Shown: positions 9,081 through 17,421 of the stretch, one piece after another
Position numbering within the stretch: the first letter of the stretch is position 1
How the letters are laid out: each line of letters opens with the position of its first letter
Assembly (NCBI GenBank): GCA_038229715.1
Contig: JBBROD010000006.1
Span: 1-64,000 of the forward strand
Direction of reading: 5' to 3'
DNA: 64,000 nucleotides
Source: JANMES01 sp038229715
Lineage (GTDB): Bacteria; Planctomycetota; Phycisphaerae; Tepidisphaerales; Tepidisphaeraceae
Made by a program: the position numbers and the translations under genes
Notes under the pieces: generated by a model
Database searches by the model: none
What the model saw: only the letters and a program-made list of their open reading frames with translations
What the model was told of the DNA's origin: nothing

Positions 9081-9154
9081 TGGGCGATGAGGGGCTTGAA
9101 CCCCCGACCTCACGGGTGTGATCCGTGCGCTCTAGCCAGCTGAGCTAATCGCCC
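9081..9154 (-). tRNA. tRNA-Val (anticodon CAC)
   Basis: Cloverleaf by eye on the minus strand: acceptor GGGCGAT / ATCGCCC with discriminator A, D-arm GCTC...GAGC, anticodon stem CACGG / CCGTG with loop ATCACAC (anticodon CAC reading GUG), and T-arm GGGGG TTCAAGC CCCTC. CCA is not encoded. The 3' end faces the integrase gene and is the likely attachment site. Confidence 0.92.
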
Positions 9155-9411
9155 GATCGCGATGGTTAGTCGCTAATTCGTTGACGATAGTAAACCGTGA
9201 ACCTTTGTGCGTCAACGCGGGCGCGGGCAAATGACAGTCGCCAGCTGCCGCGGTGCGTTGGCGTTGATCACGATGGTGTTGTTTTGTTGTCTTCATGAAT
9301 CGATTCACCCCCGCCTCGAGCTTGGGCAATCTCAAATTGCAATTTACGGGTTTTCGGAGTTTCGCGTATCACGTAATATGACCCATCTGATCATTTACCA
9401 GGAGCCCGATT

Positions 9412-11649
9412 TTGGACAAGACGTTTCAATGGACTTTCCCGCTTCCACGTACGCACACCGGCATGCTGCTCGGGAACGGCGTGATGGGGGCGATGGTTTG
9501 GGGAGAAGGCAATACCCTGCGAATCACCGTGAACCGCGGCGATTTCTGGGACCACCGTGGCGGAAGAAAGTGGACGGACCAGATGTCGTTTTCGGTCATC
9601 CGCGAACGACTTGAACAAAATGATCGGACAGGCCTGTTGGCGGCGTTCAAAATAGAACCGCCGGCGCCGATGCAGCCGGCCAAGCCGAGCCTCCTGCCGC
9701 TAGGGCGCTTGGAATTGGTCTTTCCCCAACCGTGGAAACTGACGGCGGGGCGAATCGAACTCGGTTCGGGCACGGTCGTCGCGACGCTGATCGATGATCG
9801 GGGCGTGTCGCGCGAAGTGCAAATCAACCTTGCAATGGATCGGCCGGTGTTGTGGGTGCGATGTGATGAGGGTCTGCCGTCGCCGGATATTCGGACCGTC
9901 ACTTGTTGGGATTATCCAGCCGTTGCAAAGCACCTCCGCGAGATTGCCATTGCCGAGCCTGAAAAGTTTGAGGAAGACGGTTGGTTCGGCTGGGTCCAAT
10001 CACGGCCCGCTGAGGGCGATCGCCCTTTGTGCGTGATGGGCAAGAACGATGCGTCGCGACGAAGCGTGTTGGTCGCCTTGGAGTACGGCGACGACGCCGC
10101 ATCAGCTCGATCGCAAGCTCGATCGCAATTGCAACACGTACACCAAGGTGGTGACGAGCGATTCCGGCAGGCCATTCGCGATTGGTGGGATCGCTATTGG
10201 GCGAACGTGCCGCAACTCCAGATGCCGGACGCGGATATGGAGTTTCTTTACCACTATGGCATGTACAAGTTCGCGGGCCTGACTCAACCGTCCGGAGTGG
10301 CGGCGGGATTGCAGGGGCCGTGGATTGAAGAATATCAGTTGCCTCCGTGGTCCGGCGACTACCACTTCAACATCAACGTGCAAATGTGCTATCAGCCGGC
10401 GTATGCGGGGAATCAACTCGAGCATCTCAAGCCGCTGTTCGCTTTGGTGAAGTCGTGGCTGCCGATTCTGCGAGACAACGCGAAAAAACTCGTCGGGATC
10501 GATGACGGCCTGGTATTGCCTCACGCGGTGGATGACCGATGCAATATCATCGGCGCGTTTTGGACGGGCACGATCGACCACGGTTGCACCGCGTGGGTCG
10601 GCAAGATGATGTTCGACTACTGGCTCTACGGCGGCGATGAGGCGTTTTTACGCGAGACGGCCTATCCATTTTTGCTCGGAGCCATGCGCGTGTACGAGGA
10701 AATGCTTGAGCGCGACGCCGGCGGCGCATTCAGCTTGCCGATCAGCGTCTCCCCGGAGTATCGAGGCGCGGCCATGAACGCGTGGGGCCGAAACGCCAGT
10801 TTCCAATTGGCGTGTATTCATTGGCTGATTCGAGCGCTGAACGAATGCTGTCGCGTGCTCGGCGAATCGCCTCGGCCGGTGTGGAGCGAGATCGAAACTT
10901 CGCTGCCCATGGCGTGTGTTGAAGGCGATGCACCGCATCGGCGCATTCATCTCTGGTCGGGAACCGATCTGGAAGAAAGCCATCGCCACCACAGCCACTT
11001 GGCAGGTATTACCCCGTTCGACGTGATCGATCCGAAAGACCCAGCGTGGCGGGACGTGGTATCGCAATCCATTAACCACTGGATTCGCAAAGGCATGGGA
11101 TTGTGGTCGGCCTGGTGCATGCCTTGGGCATCGGCGCTGCATCAGCGGGTCGGCAATGCGGAAATGGCCGTGATGATTCTGAAGATCTGGAAATCCGTCT
11201 TTACCAATCCCGGGCACGGCACGCTGCACGATTGCGAATTCCCGGGATTTACGCTGATGGGCGTCACCGCGTCCGCCAGCCCGGACACCCGCGGCGAGAA
11301 GATGCAAATGGACGCGGGCATGGGCGTTACCGCCACGCTACTCGATGGCATGGCACAGGCGCGTAAGGGCGTGATCTATCTGTTCGCAGGCGCCCCGAAA
11401 GCCTGGAAGGATGTGGCGTTCTCGGGCATTCGTTGTCCGGGTGCATTTTTAGTCAGTGCCGCCCGAAATGCGGGACAGGTGAGTTCAGTCACCGTGTTCA
11501 GCGAGCGCGGCGGAGAATTCCGGCTGGCGAACCCATGGCCGACAGGTGCGAAAGTTCGTAGCTCGGCGGGTGCGTTGATTCCGCTGGCGCCCGTTCTCAC
11601 TCTGCCTATGAAGTCTGGAGAATCGATCACACTGACCCCCGAACGGTGA
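9412..11649 (+). CDS. GH95-like glycoside hydrolase (alpha-L-fucosidase type), 745 aa
   Basis: Likely exo-acting alpha-fucosidase or a related (alpha/alpha)6-barrel glycosidase. The N-terminus MDKTFQWTFPLPRTHTGMLLGNGVMGAM matches the beta-domain start of GH95. The barrel contains WSGDYHFNINVQM (about residues 313-325) in the place of the GH95 motif WGGKYxxNIN, and HRHHSHL (524-530) resembles HRHLSHL. The start is TTG with AGGAG 8 bases upstream. No signal peptide is seen, so it may act in the cytoplasm. It stands alone after the tRNA gene. The substrate is uncertain; other GH95 activities (alpha-galactosidase) are possible. Confidence 0.8.
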   Translation: MDKTFQWTFPLPRTHTGMLLGNGVMGAMVWGEGNTLRITVNRGDFWDHRGGRKWTDQMSFSVIRERLEQNDRTGLLAAFKIEPPAPMQPAKPSLLPLGRLELVFPQPWKLTAGRIELGSGTVVATLIDDRGVSREVQINLAMDRPVLWVRCDEGLPSPDIRTVTCWDYPAVAKHLREIAIAEPEKFEEDGWFGWVQSRPAEGDRPLCVMGKNDASRRSVLVALEYGDDAASARSQARSQLQHVHQGGDERFRQAIRDWWDRYWANVPQLQMPDADMEFLYHYGMYKFAGLTQPSGVAAGLQGPWIEEYQLPPWSGDYHFNINVQMCYQPAYAGNQLEHLKPLFALVKSWLPILRDNAKKLVGIDDGLVLPHAVDDRCNIIGAFWTGTIDHGCTAWVGKMMFDYWLYGGDEAFLRETAYPFLLGAMRVYEEMLERDAGGAFSLPISVSPEYRGAAMNAWGRNASFQLACIHWLIRALNECCRVLGESPRPVWSEIETSLPMACVEGDAPHRRIHLWSGTDLEESHRHHSHLAGITPFDVIDPKDPAWRDVVSQSINHWIRKGMGLWSAWCMPWASALHQRVGNAEMAVMILKIWKSVFTNPGHGTLHDCEFPGFTLMGVTASASPDTRGEKMQMDAGMGVTATLLDGMAQARKGVIYLFAGAPKAWKDVAFSGIRCPGAFLVSAARNAGQVSSVTVFSERGGEFRLANPWPTGAKVRSSAGALIPLAPVLTLPMKSGESITLTPER

Positions 11650-11816
11650 AGTAGCCGGGCTACTCAGCGGCGTTTAGAATTGTTTCGATCTGTCGCCGAT
11701 GGAGCGACATGTGAAACGCCGTGAAGAAATGTCATCTCGCCGCATCGAGCGGTCCGAACCACGGGTGGCGCTTGTAGTATTGGATTGATCGCTTCGTCGG
11801 CTGGACGACTCCGCTT

Positions 11817-12248
11817 TTACGAAGCCGGTAAAGACAATCCGCCGCCCGTGACATGGGCGATTACCGCCTCGATCAGCCCCTCATTGGCGGGGGGAAAGCG
11901 GTAATCTCGCAGTTGCGGCGGATCGATCCACAGGAAGGCTTGGCACTCAATCAACTGGGGTTCGCCGGATTCGAGGTGGCAAAGGAAGGGGTGCAGCGTC
12001 ACGACGGCGGTTTTATAGTCGTGGACGACCGGATTGAAGGCGTGCACCGGCGTGACGACGATCGAGAGTTCTTCCTGCATTTCGCGGTGCAAGGCTTGGT
12101 GGAGAGATTCTCCCTTTTCGCGTTTCCCGCCGGGGAATTCCCAGTACCCGCCGAAGGAGTCGTTTTCCTTGCGTTGGGTGATGAGGATTTTCCCGCCGCG
12201 GGCGACGATGGCGATGGCGGCGTCGATTTGCTTCATGTAGGCCCTCAA
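11817..12248 (-). CDS. MutT-type Nudix hydrolase, 143 aa
   Basis: Nucleotide-sanitising pyrophosphohydrolase, probably acting on 8-oxo-dGTP. The Nudix box is complete: G41-x5-E47-x7-R55-E56-x2-E59-E60 in GGKREKGESLHQALHREMQ, preceded by GGYWEFPGG typical of MutT. Translation may begin at the internal ATG 12236 (MKQIDAAIAIV), the usual MutT N-terminus. It is a single gene on the minus strand with no operon partner. Confidence 0.88.
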   Translation of the reverse strand: MRAYMKQIDAAIAIVARGGKILITQRKENDSFGGYWEFPGGKREKGESLHQALHREMQEELSIVVTPVHAFNPVVHDYKTAVVTLHPFLCHLESGEPQLIECQAFLWIDPPQLRDYRFPPANEGLIEAVIAHVTGGGLSLPAS

Positions 12249-12422
12249 ACGGCGGTTTCGCCCAGTCTACCGAACTGTTCGGCCCTGTCGAATTCGCTCC
12301 CAAACCACCGCTAATAGGGGCAAGACGGGCTCTGCCGACTAGGGGAAGTGGTCCGATGTAAGGCATTGTCTGTCATGGTGTTATGAGCGACACAATAAAT
12401 TTCCCCCAGCCGGATTCGTTGA

Positions 12423-12451
12423 TTGACACTGGATTTTGGCAAAGGTATAGT
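12423..12451 (+). promoter_or_regulatory. Near-consensus sigma-70-type promoter, pyrK leader
   Basis: -35 TTGACA (12423-12428), 17-base spacer, -10 TATAGT (12446-12451). The expected start point is about 12457-12459, only a few bases before ATG 12462. Confidence 0.75.
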
Positions 12452-12461
12452 CCGAAAAGCA

Positions 12462-12662
12462 ATGGCGGCGACCGTCGCTGAGCACAATTCAAGCGGCTTT
12501 ATGCCGTGGCGCACTTCCGGAGGTGGATTGGAGCCACCCCTCCGGAAGTTTTTTTTTGCCATCCAGCCAACTCTATCCAAGACAGGCTTCCGCAAAAGCC
12601 GAAGCAGCTTCGTGACACCTTTTTCTATCTCTGATCTTCTCTACAATCGCCGCCACACATGA
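12462..12662 (+). CDS. Candidate leader ORF upstream of pyrK, 66 aa
   Basis: Open frame beginning at ATG 12462, within about five bases of the predicted transcription start, so it would be translated almost leaderless. It runs straight through the intrinsic terminator at 12513-12557 (the U-run encodes FFF), and its TGA overlaps the pyrK start as ATGA (12659-12662). This layout resembles the E. coli pyrBI leader, where translation of a leader ORF across the terminator couples ribosome and polymerase. No homology is recognised. The alternative is a non-coding RNA of about 100 nt ending at the terminator. Confidence 0.4.
   Translation: MAATVAEHNSSGFMPWRTSGGGLEPPLRKFFFAIQPTLSKTGFRKSRSSFVTPFSISDLLYNRRHT
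12513..12557 (+). terminator. Strong intrinsic terminator / attenuator before pyrK
   Basis: 11-bp perfect stem ACTTCCGGAGG / CCTCCGGAAGT, 15-base loop and a run of nine T. It lies between the promoter at 12423 and pyrK at 12659, about 100 nt after the predicted transcription start. No gene ends just upstream on this strand, so it acts on the leader transcript. Confidence 0.85.
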
Positions 12663-13618
12663 CCGAACTTGCCGATTCTCCTTCGTTGCATCGTGATCAG
12701 TTCCTTGCACGCATTGTTGAAAACCGCTTTCTCTGCCGCGAGCACTATCTGCTCGTCCTGCATGTCGAGCGATTCCCTTCGACCGCACCCGGACAGTTCG
12801 TTCAAGTTTCCTGTCGCGAGCCGATGGCGCAGGAAGACGTGGTTCACGAATGGCAGCCGGGCGAGCGATTGCTGTTGAGCGATCCGGATTTGCTCCACCC
12901 GCAAGCCACGCTGCGTCGTCCGTTCTCGCTGGCGGGTCGGCGGGATGTGGCCGGCGGGGTGGAGTTGCAGTTGATCCATCGCATCGTTGGCATTGGCACG
13001 GATTGGCTTAGCCGACTTGCGGCCAGCGATACAGTCAACGTCCTCGGCCCGCTGGGGAATAAGTTCATCCTGCCGACAAAGAACGAGCAGGCATTGCTTG
13101 TCGGCGGCGGGGTGGGGATTCCGCCGATGCTTTATCTAGCGAAAATACTTGCCAACACGTCCGCCGTCGCGTTTTGCGGGGCGCTTTCACGCGATCTGCT
13201 TCCGCTGAAACTGACCGACGACAAAGAGTTCCCGATCGGCGACTTCGCCGTTCACGGCCTAAAGAGTTTCGTGACCACCGACGACGGCAGCGTCGGCCGA
13301 AAGGGCTACGTCACCCAAGCCTTGGAGTCTTACCTGAATTCACTCAGTCCTCAGTCCTCAACCCTGAGTCCTGTCATCTATACCTGCGGCCCCGAGCCGA
13401 TGATGAAGCGCGTCGCCGAGATCGCGATGAGCCGCAACATTCCCTGCCAGATCGCCGTTGAGCGGGCGATGGCGTGCGGCATGGGGACGTGTCAGTCGTG
13501 CTGCATCAAAGTGAAAAAGCCCGATGCGTCACAGCCGCCACTGCCCGGCAGCGATTGGTGCTACCGGCTGGCATGTACCGACGGCCCCGTCTTTTACGCC
13601 ACGCAGCTCTTGTGGTAA
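12659..13618 (+). CDS. pyrK: Dihydroorotate dehydrogenase electron-transfer subunit (PyrK), 319 aa
   Basis: Iron-sulfur flavoprotein passing electrons from dihydroorotate dehydrogenase to NAD in pyrimidine synthesis. It has a ferredoxin-reductase FAD domain with RRPFSLAG, a nucleotide-binding LLVGGGVGIPPMLYLA, TCGPEPMM, and a C-terminal [2Fe-2S] cysteine cluster (CGMGTCQSCC and DWCYRLACTDGPVF, about residues 273-302). It is longer than usual: insertions include LNSLSPQSSTLSP (from about nucleotide 13334), encoded by tandem heptamers like those in intergenic repeats here. The partner pyrD is not in the window. Expression is probably controlled by the leader terminator at 12513. Confidence 0.88.
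   Translation: MTELADSPSLHRDQFLARIVENRFLCREHYLLVLHVERFPSTAPGQFVQVSCREPMAQEDVVHEWQPGERLLLSDPDLLHPQATLRRPFSLAGRRDVAGGVELQLIHRIVGIGTDWLSRLAASDTVNVLGPLGNKFILPTKNEQALLVGGGVGIPPMLYLAKILANTSAVAFCGALSRDLLPLKLTDDKEFPIGDFAVHGLKSFVTTDDGSVGRKGYVTQALESYLNSLSPQSSTLSPVIYTCGPEPMMKRVAEIAMSRNIPCQIAVERAMACGMGTCQSCCIKVKKPDASQPPLPGSDWCYRLACTDGPVFYATQLLW
13334..13374. repeat. Heptamer repeat segment inside pyrK
   Basis: Tandem seven-base words CAGTCCT, CAGTCCT, CAACCCT, GAGTCCT lie in frame within pyrK, read as S-L-S-P-Q-S-S-T-L-S-P. The same word forms the arms of the intergenic elements at 35069 and 57945. Confidence 0.7.
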
Positions 13619-13628
13619 AACCGCGTGC

Positions 13629-13916
13629 ATGACAACCATCGGCATGCATTACGACGTGATCCCCGGCAAGGAAGAAGAATTCGAAAAAGGATTCCTCGCC
13701 ACGATCGAACTGATGAAAACCCTCCCCGGCCACGTGGAAAGCCGCATGTTTGAGGACATTGCGATCAAGGGCAGCTACGTCATCCTGAGCGAGTGGACGC
13801 GGACGGAAGATTTCCAGGCGTTTATCGCGTCGGAGGCGTTCAAGAAAGCAACCGCATGGGGGAAAGCGGAAATCCTTCGCGGGCGCCCGAAGCATAAGGT
13901 TTATACGAATCAGTGA
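13629..13916 (+). CDS. ABM-fold (antibiotic biosynthesis monooxygenase-like) protein, 95 aa
   Basis: Small dimeric ferredoxin-like alpha/beta barrel protein. ATG 13629 (MTTIGMHYDVIPGKEEEFEKGF) is chosen over an upstream in-frame start because this is where ABM-domain similarity begins. Typical features are the GKEEEFEKGF helix, LPGHVESRMFEDI and YVILSEWTRTEDFQAFIASEAF. It lies 10 bases after pyrK and may be co-transcribed. The substrate is unknown; many such proteins act on quinones or haem. Confidence 0.7.
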   Translation: MTTIGMHYDVIPGKEEEFEKGFLATIELMKTLPGHVESRMFEDIAIKGSYVILSEWTRTEDFQAFIASEAFKKATAWGKAEILRGRPKHKVYTNQ

Positions 13917-13940
13917 TTGTGAAGGGTCGGTCGATTAGCG

Positions 13941-14363
13941 TTAGTGGATCGTGGATTCTTCCTGTAACGCCGCACCTTGCTGAAGCGAAGTGGCCGATGC
14001 GTTCGGTCCGCGCGCGAGTAGTTTTTCAACACCCTTGCGGGTCATCCATCTAAAGACGATCGCAGAGTATTTCGCGCCGCACAGGTACATCCCCGCGATG
14101 TGAACCAAGTGCGAGGAAAAGTAAATCACCGTTCCGCCGATCACCAGAATCCAAGGTTGTTTCCAGTACGCCGCCAGTGTGCCCAGCAGCGCGATCACCG
14201 GCCAGCACATCGCAAAGCTTAGCGCGATCAGGAACATGCCCAGGAAGATCCGCCAGTCGGGTTTTCCTTTGAATGCCGACAGGTCGGCGCGGTCATCGAT
14301 CGCGCGGCGGACGTAGCCGAATTGTGAGAGACGCAGGCCGATCTTGTAGGCGAGTGAGTTCAC
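13941..14363 (-). CDS. Small inner-membrane protein, 140 aa
   Basis: Unrecognised. There are two or three hydrophobic segments (IFLGMFLIALSFAMCWPVIALLGTL and ILVIGGTVIYFSSHLVHIAGMYL) between a basic N-terminus and a polar C-terminal tail. It is divergent from the GT25-like gene, with start codons only a few bases apart, so the two probably share a regulatory region. Confidence 0.6.
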   Translation of the reverse strand: MNSLAYKIGLRLSQFGYVRRAIDDRADLSAFKGKPDWRIFLGMFLIALSFAMCWPVIALLGTLAAYWKQPWILVIGGTVIYFSSHLVHIAGMYLCGAKYSAIVFRWMTRKGVEKLLARGPNASATSLQQGAALQEESTIH

Positions 14364-14368
14364 GGGTA

Positions 14369-15175
14369 GTGTCGCACGAAGCGTTCAGGAGCCGCGTGAC
14401 GATACCACCCCAAGCCGAGTCGAGCCAGTGGATCGAGCCGGCGGCCGTCACCGATGCGGACGAAGCGTGGCGGTTCTTCGGATCGATCTATTGTATCTCG
14501 CTGCGAACCCGGCCCGATCGTCGCGAAGCGGCCGCGGCTGCGTTCGGAGAGATCGGGCTTGACGCGCGCGTGACGTTTTTTCTTGCTGACAAGCACCCAA
14601 CCGATAGCGAGCAGGGGATTTACGAATCGCACATAGCTTGCCTGCGGGCCGGATTGGGAAAAGGGAACGGGCCGATCGTGGTGTTTGAGGATGACGTGCG
14701 GTTCAAGCATTTCCGTCCCAGGACGCTGGCAGGGGCGGTCGAGTTTCTTAGGGGAGACTCAAACTGGCAGGCATTTTTCTTCGGCTGTTACGTCCGCTCG
14801 TCTGCTTCAACCGCCAACCCGGCCGTCCGCAGCATTCGATACAAATGCACCGCCCACGCATACGCCCTTAGCCGGGCGATGGCGGAGAAGCTTGTTGCGA
14901 TCCCATGGAGCGGCGTGGCGTTTGACGATCTGCTCCGCGACCTCGACGCCGGTCAATACTTCATGGCCTGTCCGGCGTTTGCGTTTCAATCCGGCGCGTC
15001 CACCGACAACGACAAGCAACTCAAGCTCGACCGCGTCCGTCGCTGGTTCGGCGGGATGTACTTCTCGCAGCGGTGGGACGAGTTCAGCCATCGCCGATGG
15101 CGATCGATGATCGTCATGCACATCCTGTCGATTCTGCTGATTGCGGGAATCTTGTGGCGGATCTTCAGGCCTTAG
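14369..15175 (+). CDS. Glycosyltransferase family 25-like, 268 aa
   Basis: Probable sugar transferase in surface-glycan synthesis. Motifs are IYCISLRTRPDRREAAAAAF (GT25 N-terminus), IACLRAGLGKGNGPIVVFEDDV (the acidic EDD metal site), AYALSRAMAEKLVAIP and FDDLLRDL. A C-terminal hydrophobic helix MIVMHILSILLIAGILW suggests a membrane anchor. The frame is open from 14273; GTG 14369 is chosen because it avoids overlap with the divergent gene, and GTG 14396 is also possible. Its 3' end overlaps the convergent methyltransferase by 11 bases. Confidence 0.7.
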   Translation: MSHEAFRSRVTIPPQAESSQWIEPAAVTDADEAWRFFGSIYCISLRTRPDRREAAAAAFGEIGLDARVTFFLADKHPTDSEQGIYESHIACLRAGLGKGNGPIVVFEDDVRFKHFRPRTLAGAVEFLRGDSNWQAFFFGCYVRSSASTANPAVRSIRYKCTAHAYALSRAMAEKLVAIPWSGVAFDDLLRDLDAGQYFMACPAFAFQSGASTDNDKQLKLDRVRRWFGGMYFSQRWDEFSHRRWRSMIVMHILSILLIAGILWRIFRP

Positions 15176-15971
15176 CGATAAACCAGTGCAACTCAGGATT
15201 GCCGGTTGTGCATCGCGATTCGACCATCGTAAACCCAGCGGCCGTCAGCAGATCGCGGATCGTTTCGATCGAGCGGTGGTTCACCGTCCCGCCGAGATGC
15301 TTGCGCTTTTGAACCTGCAGCCGCCAAAGGAATGAACCGCCAAGCGTCGGCGGAACGAGCGAACGCAGGAATAAGAACCCGCCGGCCTGTAGTCGGCCGT
15401 GCAGGCGGTTGAATGTGACGGCCAACTCTGCGTCGGTCAGAAAGTGGATCATGTCGAGGCAGAAGGCGGTGTCGAACTTCTCCGGCAGCCCCGCGACTTC
15501 AAAATCCGGCGCACCGGCCACAAACGCCTGACCGCGCGGCGCGAACGATCGATTGGCCGCCTGCACGCGGTGCGGGTTCGGGTCGAGCCCGTAGATCGTC
15601 ACGTCCGGGCACCATTCCAGCAGCACATTGCCCGCCACGCCGAACCCGCAGCCGAGATCCATCGCCACCCGCGGCGGGGGCGCAAGTTTCAAAAACTCCG
15701 GCAGGTCGATGAACATCGGATCGAGTCGCATTTTGTACCAGGCGAACATCCACGCGAACGTGCCCGAATGTTTGAAGCGGTACTGCGCCCGATTCCGCCA
15801 GCCGGTGAGCTTGCCGAGCGATTTAAGAATCTCCAGTTTCGCCCGGATGACGTACGGCTGCGCGAAACCCGCCGCGATCGGCAAAGCGAGCAGGATCACA
15901 CCTGCGATCACGACGTGAGAAAGGACGGCTAGAATCATAACGTGTGGCGGCATTATTCGATTTCGGCTCAT
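15165..15971 (-). CDS. Membrane-anchored class I SAM methyltransferase, 268 aa
   Basis: S-adenosylmethionine-dependent methyltransferase of unknown substrate. An N-terminal transmembrane segment (MILAVLSHVVIAGVILLALPIAAGF) is followed by a Rossmann fold with motif I VAMDLGCGFGVAG, acidic loop IYGLDPNP and FDTAFCLDMIHFL. The C-terminus LLTAAGFTMVESRCTTGNPELHWFIA is typical of such enzymes. It is convergent with the GT25-like gene and divergent from glyA. Confidence 0.75.
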   Translation of the reverse strand: MSRNRIMPPHVMILAVLSHVVIAGVILLALPIAAGFAQPYVIRAKLEILKSLGKLTGWRNRAQYRFKHSGTFAWMFAWYKMRLDPMFIDLPEFLKLAPPPRVAMDLGCGFGVAGNVLLEWCPDVTIYGLDPNPHRVQAANRSFAPRGQAFVAGAPDFEVAGLPEKFDTAFCLDMIHFLTDAELAVTFNRLHGRLQAGGFLFLRSLVPPTLGGSFLWRLQVQKRKHLGGTVNHRSIETIRDLLTAAGFTMVESRCTTGNPELHWFIAKA

Positions 15972-16066
15972 GGAAGCAATGCAGCGCGCCCGCTTTTGTG
16001 AATGCTGCCGCTTCCGCTACAATTCCCGGCTCGAATTTGGAAAGTTATTTCCCGACAGGAGCGCCC

Positions 16067-17308
16067 ATGAGTCTTTCACAAGCCGACCCGAAAATCGCCG
16101 ATCTGATCAGTCTCGAATCCAAACGACAGGCCAGCACGCTGGAGATGATCGCCAGCGAAAACCACGTTTCCAGCGCCGTCATGGAAGCCGCCGGCTCGTG
16201 CCTGACAAATAAGTACGCCGAGGGCTATCCCGGCGCGAGGTATTACCAGGGCTGCGGCTACTACGATCAGGTTGAAAACCTCGCGATCGATCGCGCCAAG
16301 CAACTGTTCGGCTGCAAGCACGCCAACGTCCAGCCGCACAGCGGGGCGAACGCTAACATGGCGGCGTTTATGTCGATGCTCAAGCCCGGCGAGCCATTCA
16401 TCAGCATCAACCTTTCCAGCGGCGGGCACCTCAGCCACGGGATGAAGCTCAACACCTCGGCGATCTTCTACAAGCCGTCGCACTACGAGCTCGATTCGAA
16501 GACGGAATTGATCGACTTCGATTCCGTCCGCGCCAAGGCCAAGGAAATCAAGCCGCGAATGATTATCTGTGGTTACAGCGCTTACTCTCGCGTGGTGGAT
16601 TTCGCCAAGTTCCGCGAAATCGCCGACGAAGTAGGCGCGTACGTGATGGCTGACGTTGCGCACATCGCCGGGCTGATCGTCGGCGGGGCGCATCCGTCGC
16701 CGTTCCCGGACGCTCATGTCGTCACGACTACGACGCACAAAACCCTTCGCGGCCCGCGCGGCGGGTTGATCCTGACCAACGACGATGACCTGGCCAAAGC
16801 GATCAACCGCAGCGTGTTCCCCGGCAGCCAAGGCGGGCCGCTGATGCACATTATCGCCGCCAAGGCCGTCGCGTTCGGCGAGGACCTCAAGCCTGAATTC
16901 AAAACGTACGCAGCCCAAGTGGTGAAGAACGCCCAGTCGCTGGCAGGCGCTTTAATGAAACACGGCTACCGCATCGTCAGCGGCGGAACAGACAACCACC
17001 TGATGCTCGTCGACCTGCGGGCGCTGAGCCCTGATCTGACGGGAATTGAAGTGGCCGTCGCGCTCGAGAAGGCAGGCATCATCTGCAACTACAACGGCGT
17101 CCCGAACGACCCGCGTCCGCCGCGCACGACTAGCGGTATCCGCCTCGGTACGCCGGCGCTGACGACGCGCGGCTTGAAAGAAACCGACTTGGTCACCGTC
17201 GCCGATTTCATCCACAAGGCCATCCTCGCCAAGGCCGACGAGGGCACGCTTCAAAAGCTCCGCGGCGACGTCGCGGCATTTGCGGGTAAGTTCCCGATGC
17301 CGCACTGA
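16067..17308 (+). CDS. glyA: Serine hydroxymethyltransferase, 413 aa
   Basis: PLP enzyme interconverting serine and glycine with transfer of a one-carbon unit to tetrahydrofolate. ATG 16067 is chosen because MSLSQADPKIADLISLE is the normal GlyA N-terminus and AGGAG precedes it; the frame is open further upstream. Family motifs are LEMIASENHVS, NKYAEGYPGARYYQGC, the PLP-lysine region TTTTHKTLRGPRGG (Lys about 225), and FPGSQGGP. Full length. It is followed by a heptamer inverted repeat and then bpt. Confidence 0.97.
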   Translation: MSLSQADPKIADLISLESKRQASTLEMIASENHVSSAVMEAAGSCLTNKYAEGYPGARYYQGCGYYDQVENLAIDRAKQLFGCKHANVQPHSGANANMAAFMSMLKPGEPFISINLSSGGHLSHGMKLNTSAIFYKPSHYELDSKTELIDFDSVRAKAKEIKPRMIICGYSAYSRVVDFAKFREIADEVGAYVMADVAHIAGLIVGGAHPSPFPDAHVVTTTTHKTLRGPRGGLILTNDDDLAKAINRSVFPGSQGGPLMHIIAAKAVAFGEDLKPEFKTYAAQVVKNAQSLAGALMKHGYRIVSGGTDNHLMLVDLRALSPDLTGIEVAVALEKAGIICNYNGVPNDPRPPRTTSGIRLGTPALTTRGLKETDLVTVADFIHKAILAKADEGTLQKLRGDVAAFAGKFPMPH

Positions 17309-17312
17309 ACCT

Positions 17313-17421
17313 AAGGATGAAGGAAGGACGTCGCAGAAGGACGAAGGATGAAAACGGACGATCAGGACGACAACTCGCCTGCTCCTTTTTCATCCTTCCG
17401 TCTTCATCCTTCATCCTTTTC
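17313..17421. repeat. Heptamer inverted repeat (AAGGATG word) glyA-bpt
   Basis: Left arm (17313-17357) has the tandem words AAGGATG, AAGGAAG ... AAGGACG, AAGGATG; right arm (17382-17421) has the complementary TTCATCC words. The right arm is inside the predicted bpt reading frame, and the left arm supplies a ribosome-site-like AAGGACG just before ATG 17348. Confidence 0.8.

Noticed and set aside
12423..12557. Region considered as SRP 4.5S RNA or tmRNA
   Set aside because: Lacks the SRP apical GGAAG/AGCA loop and any tRNA-like ends; kept only as leader or unknown sRNA.
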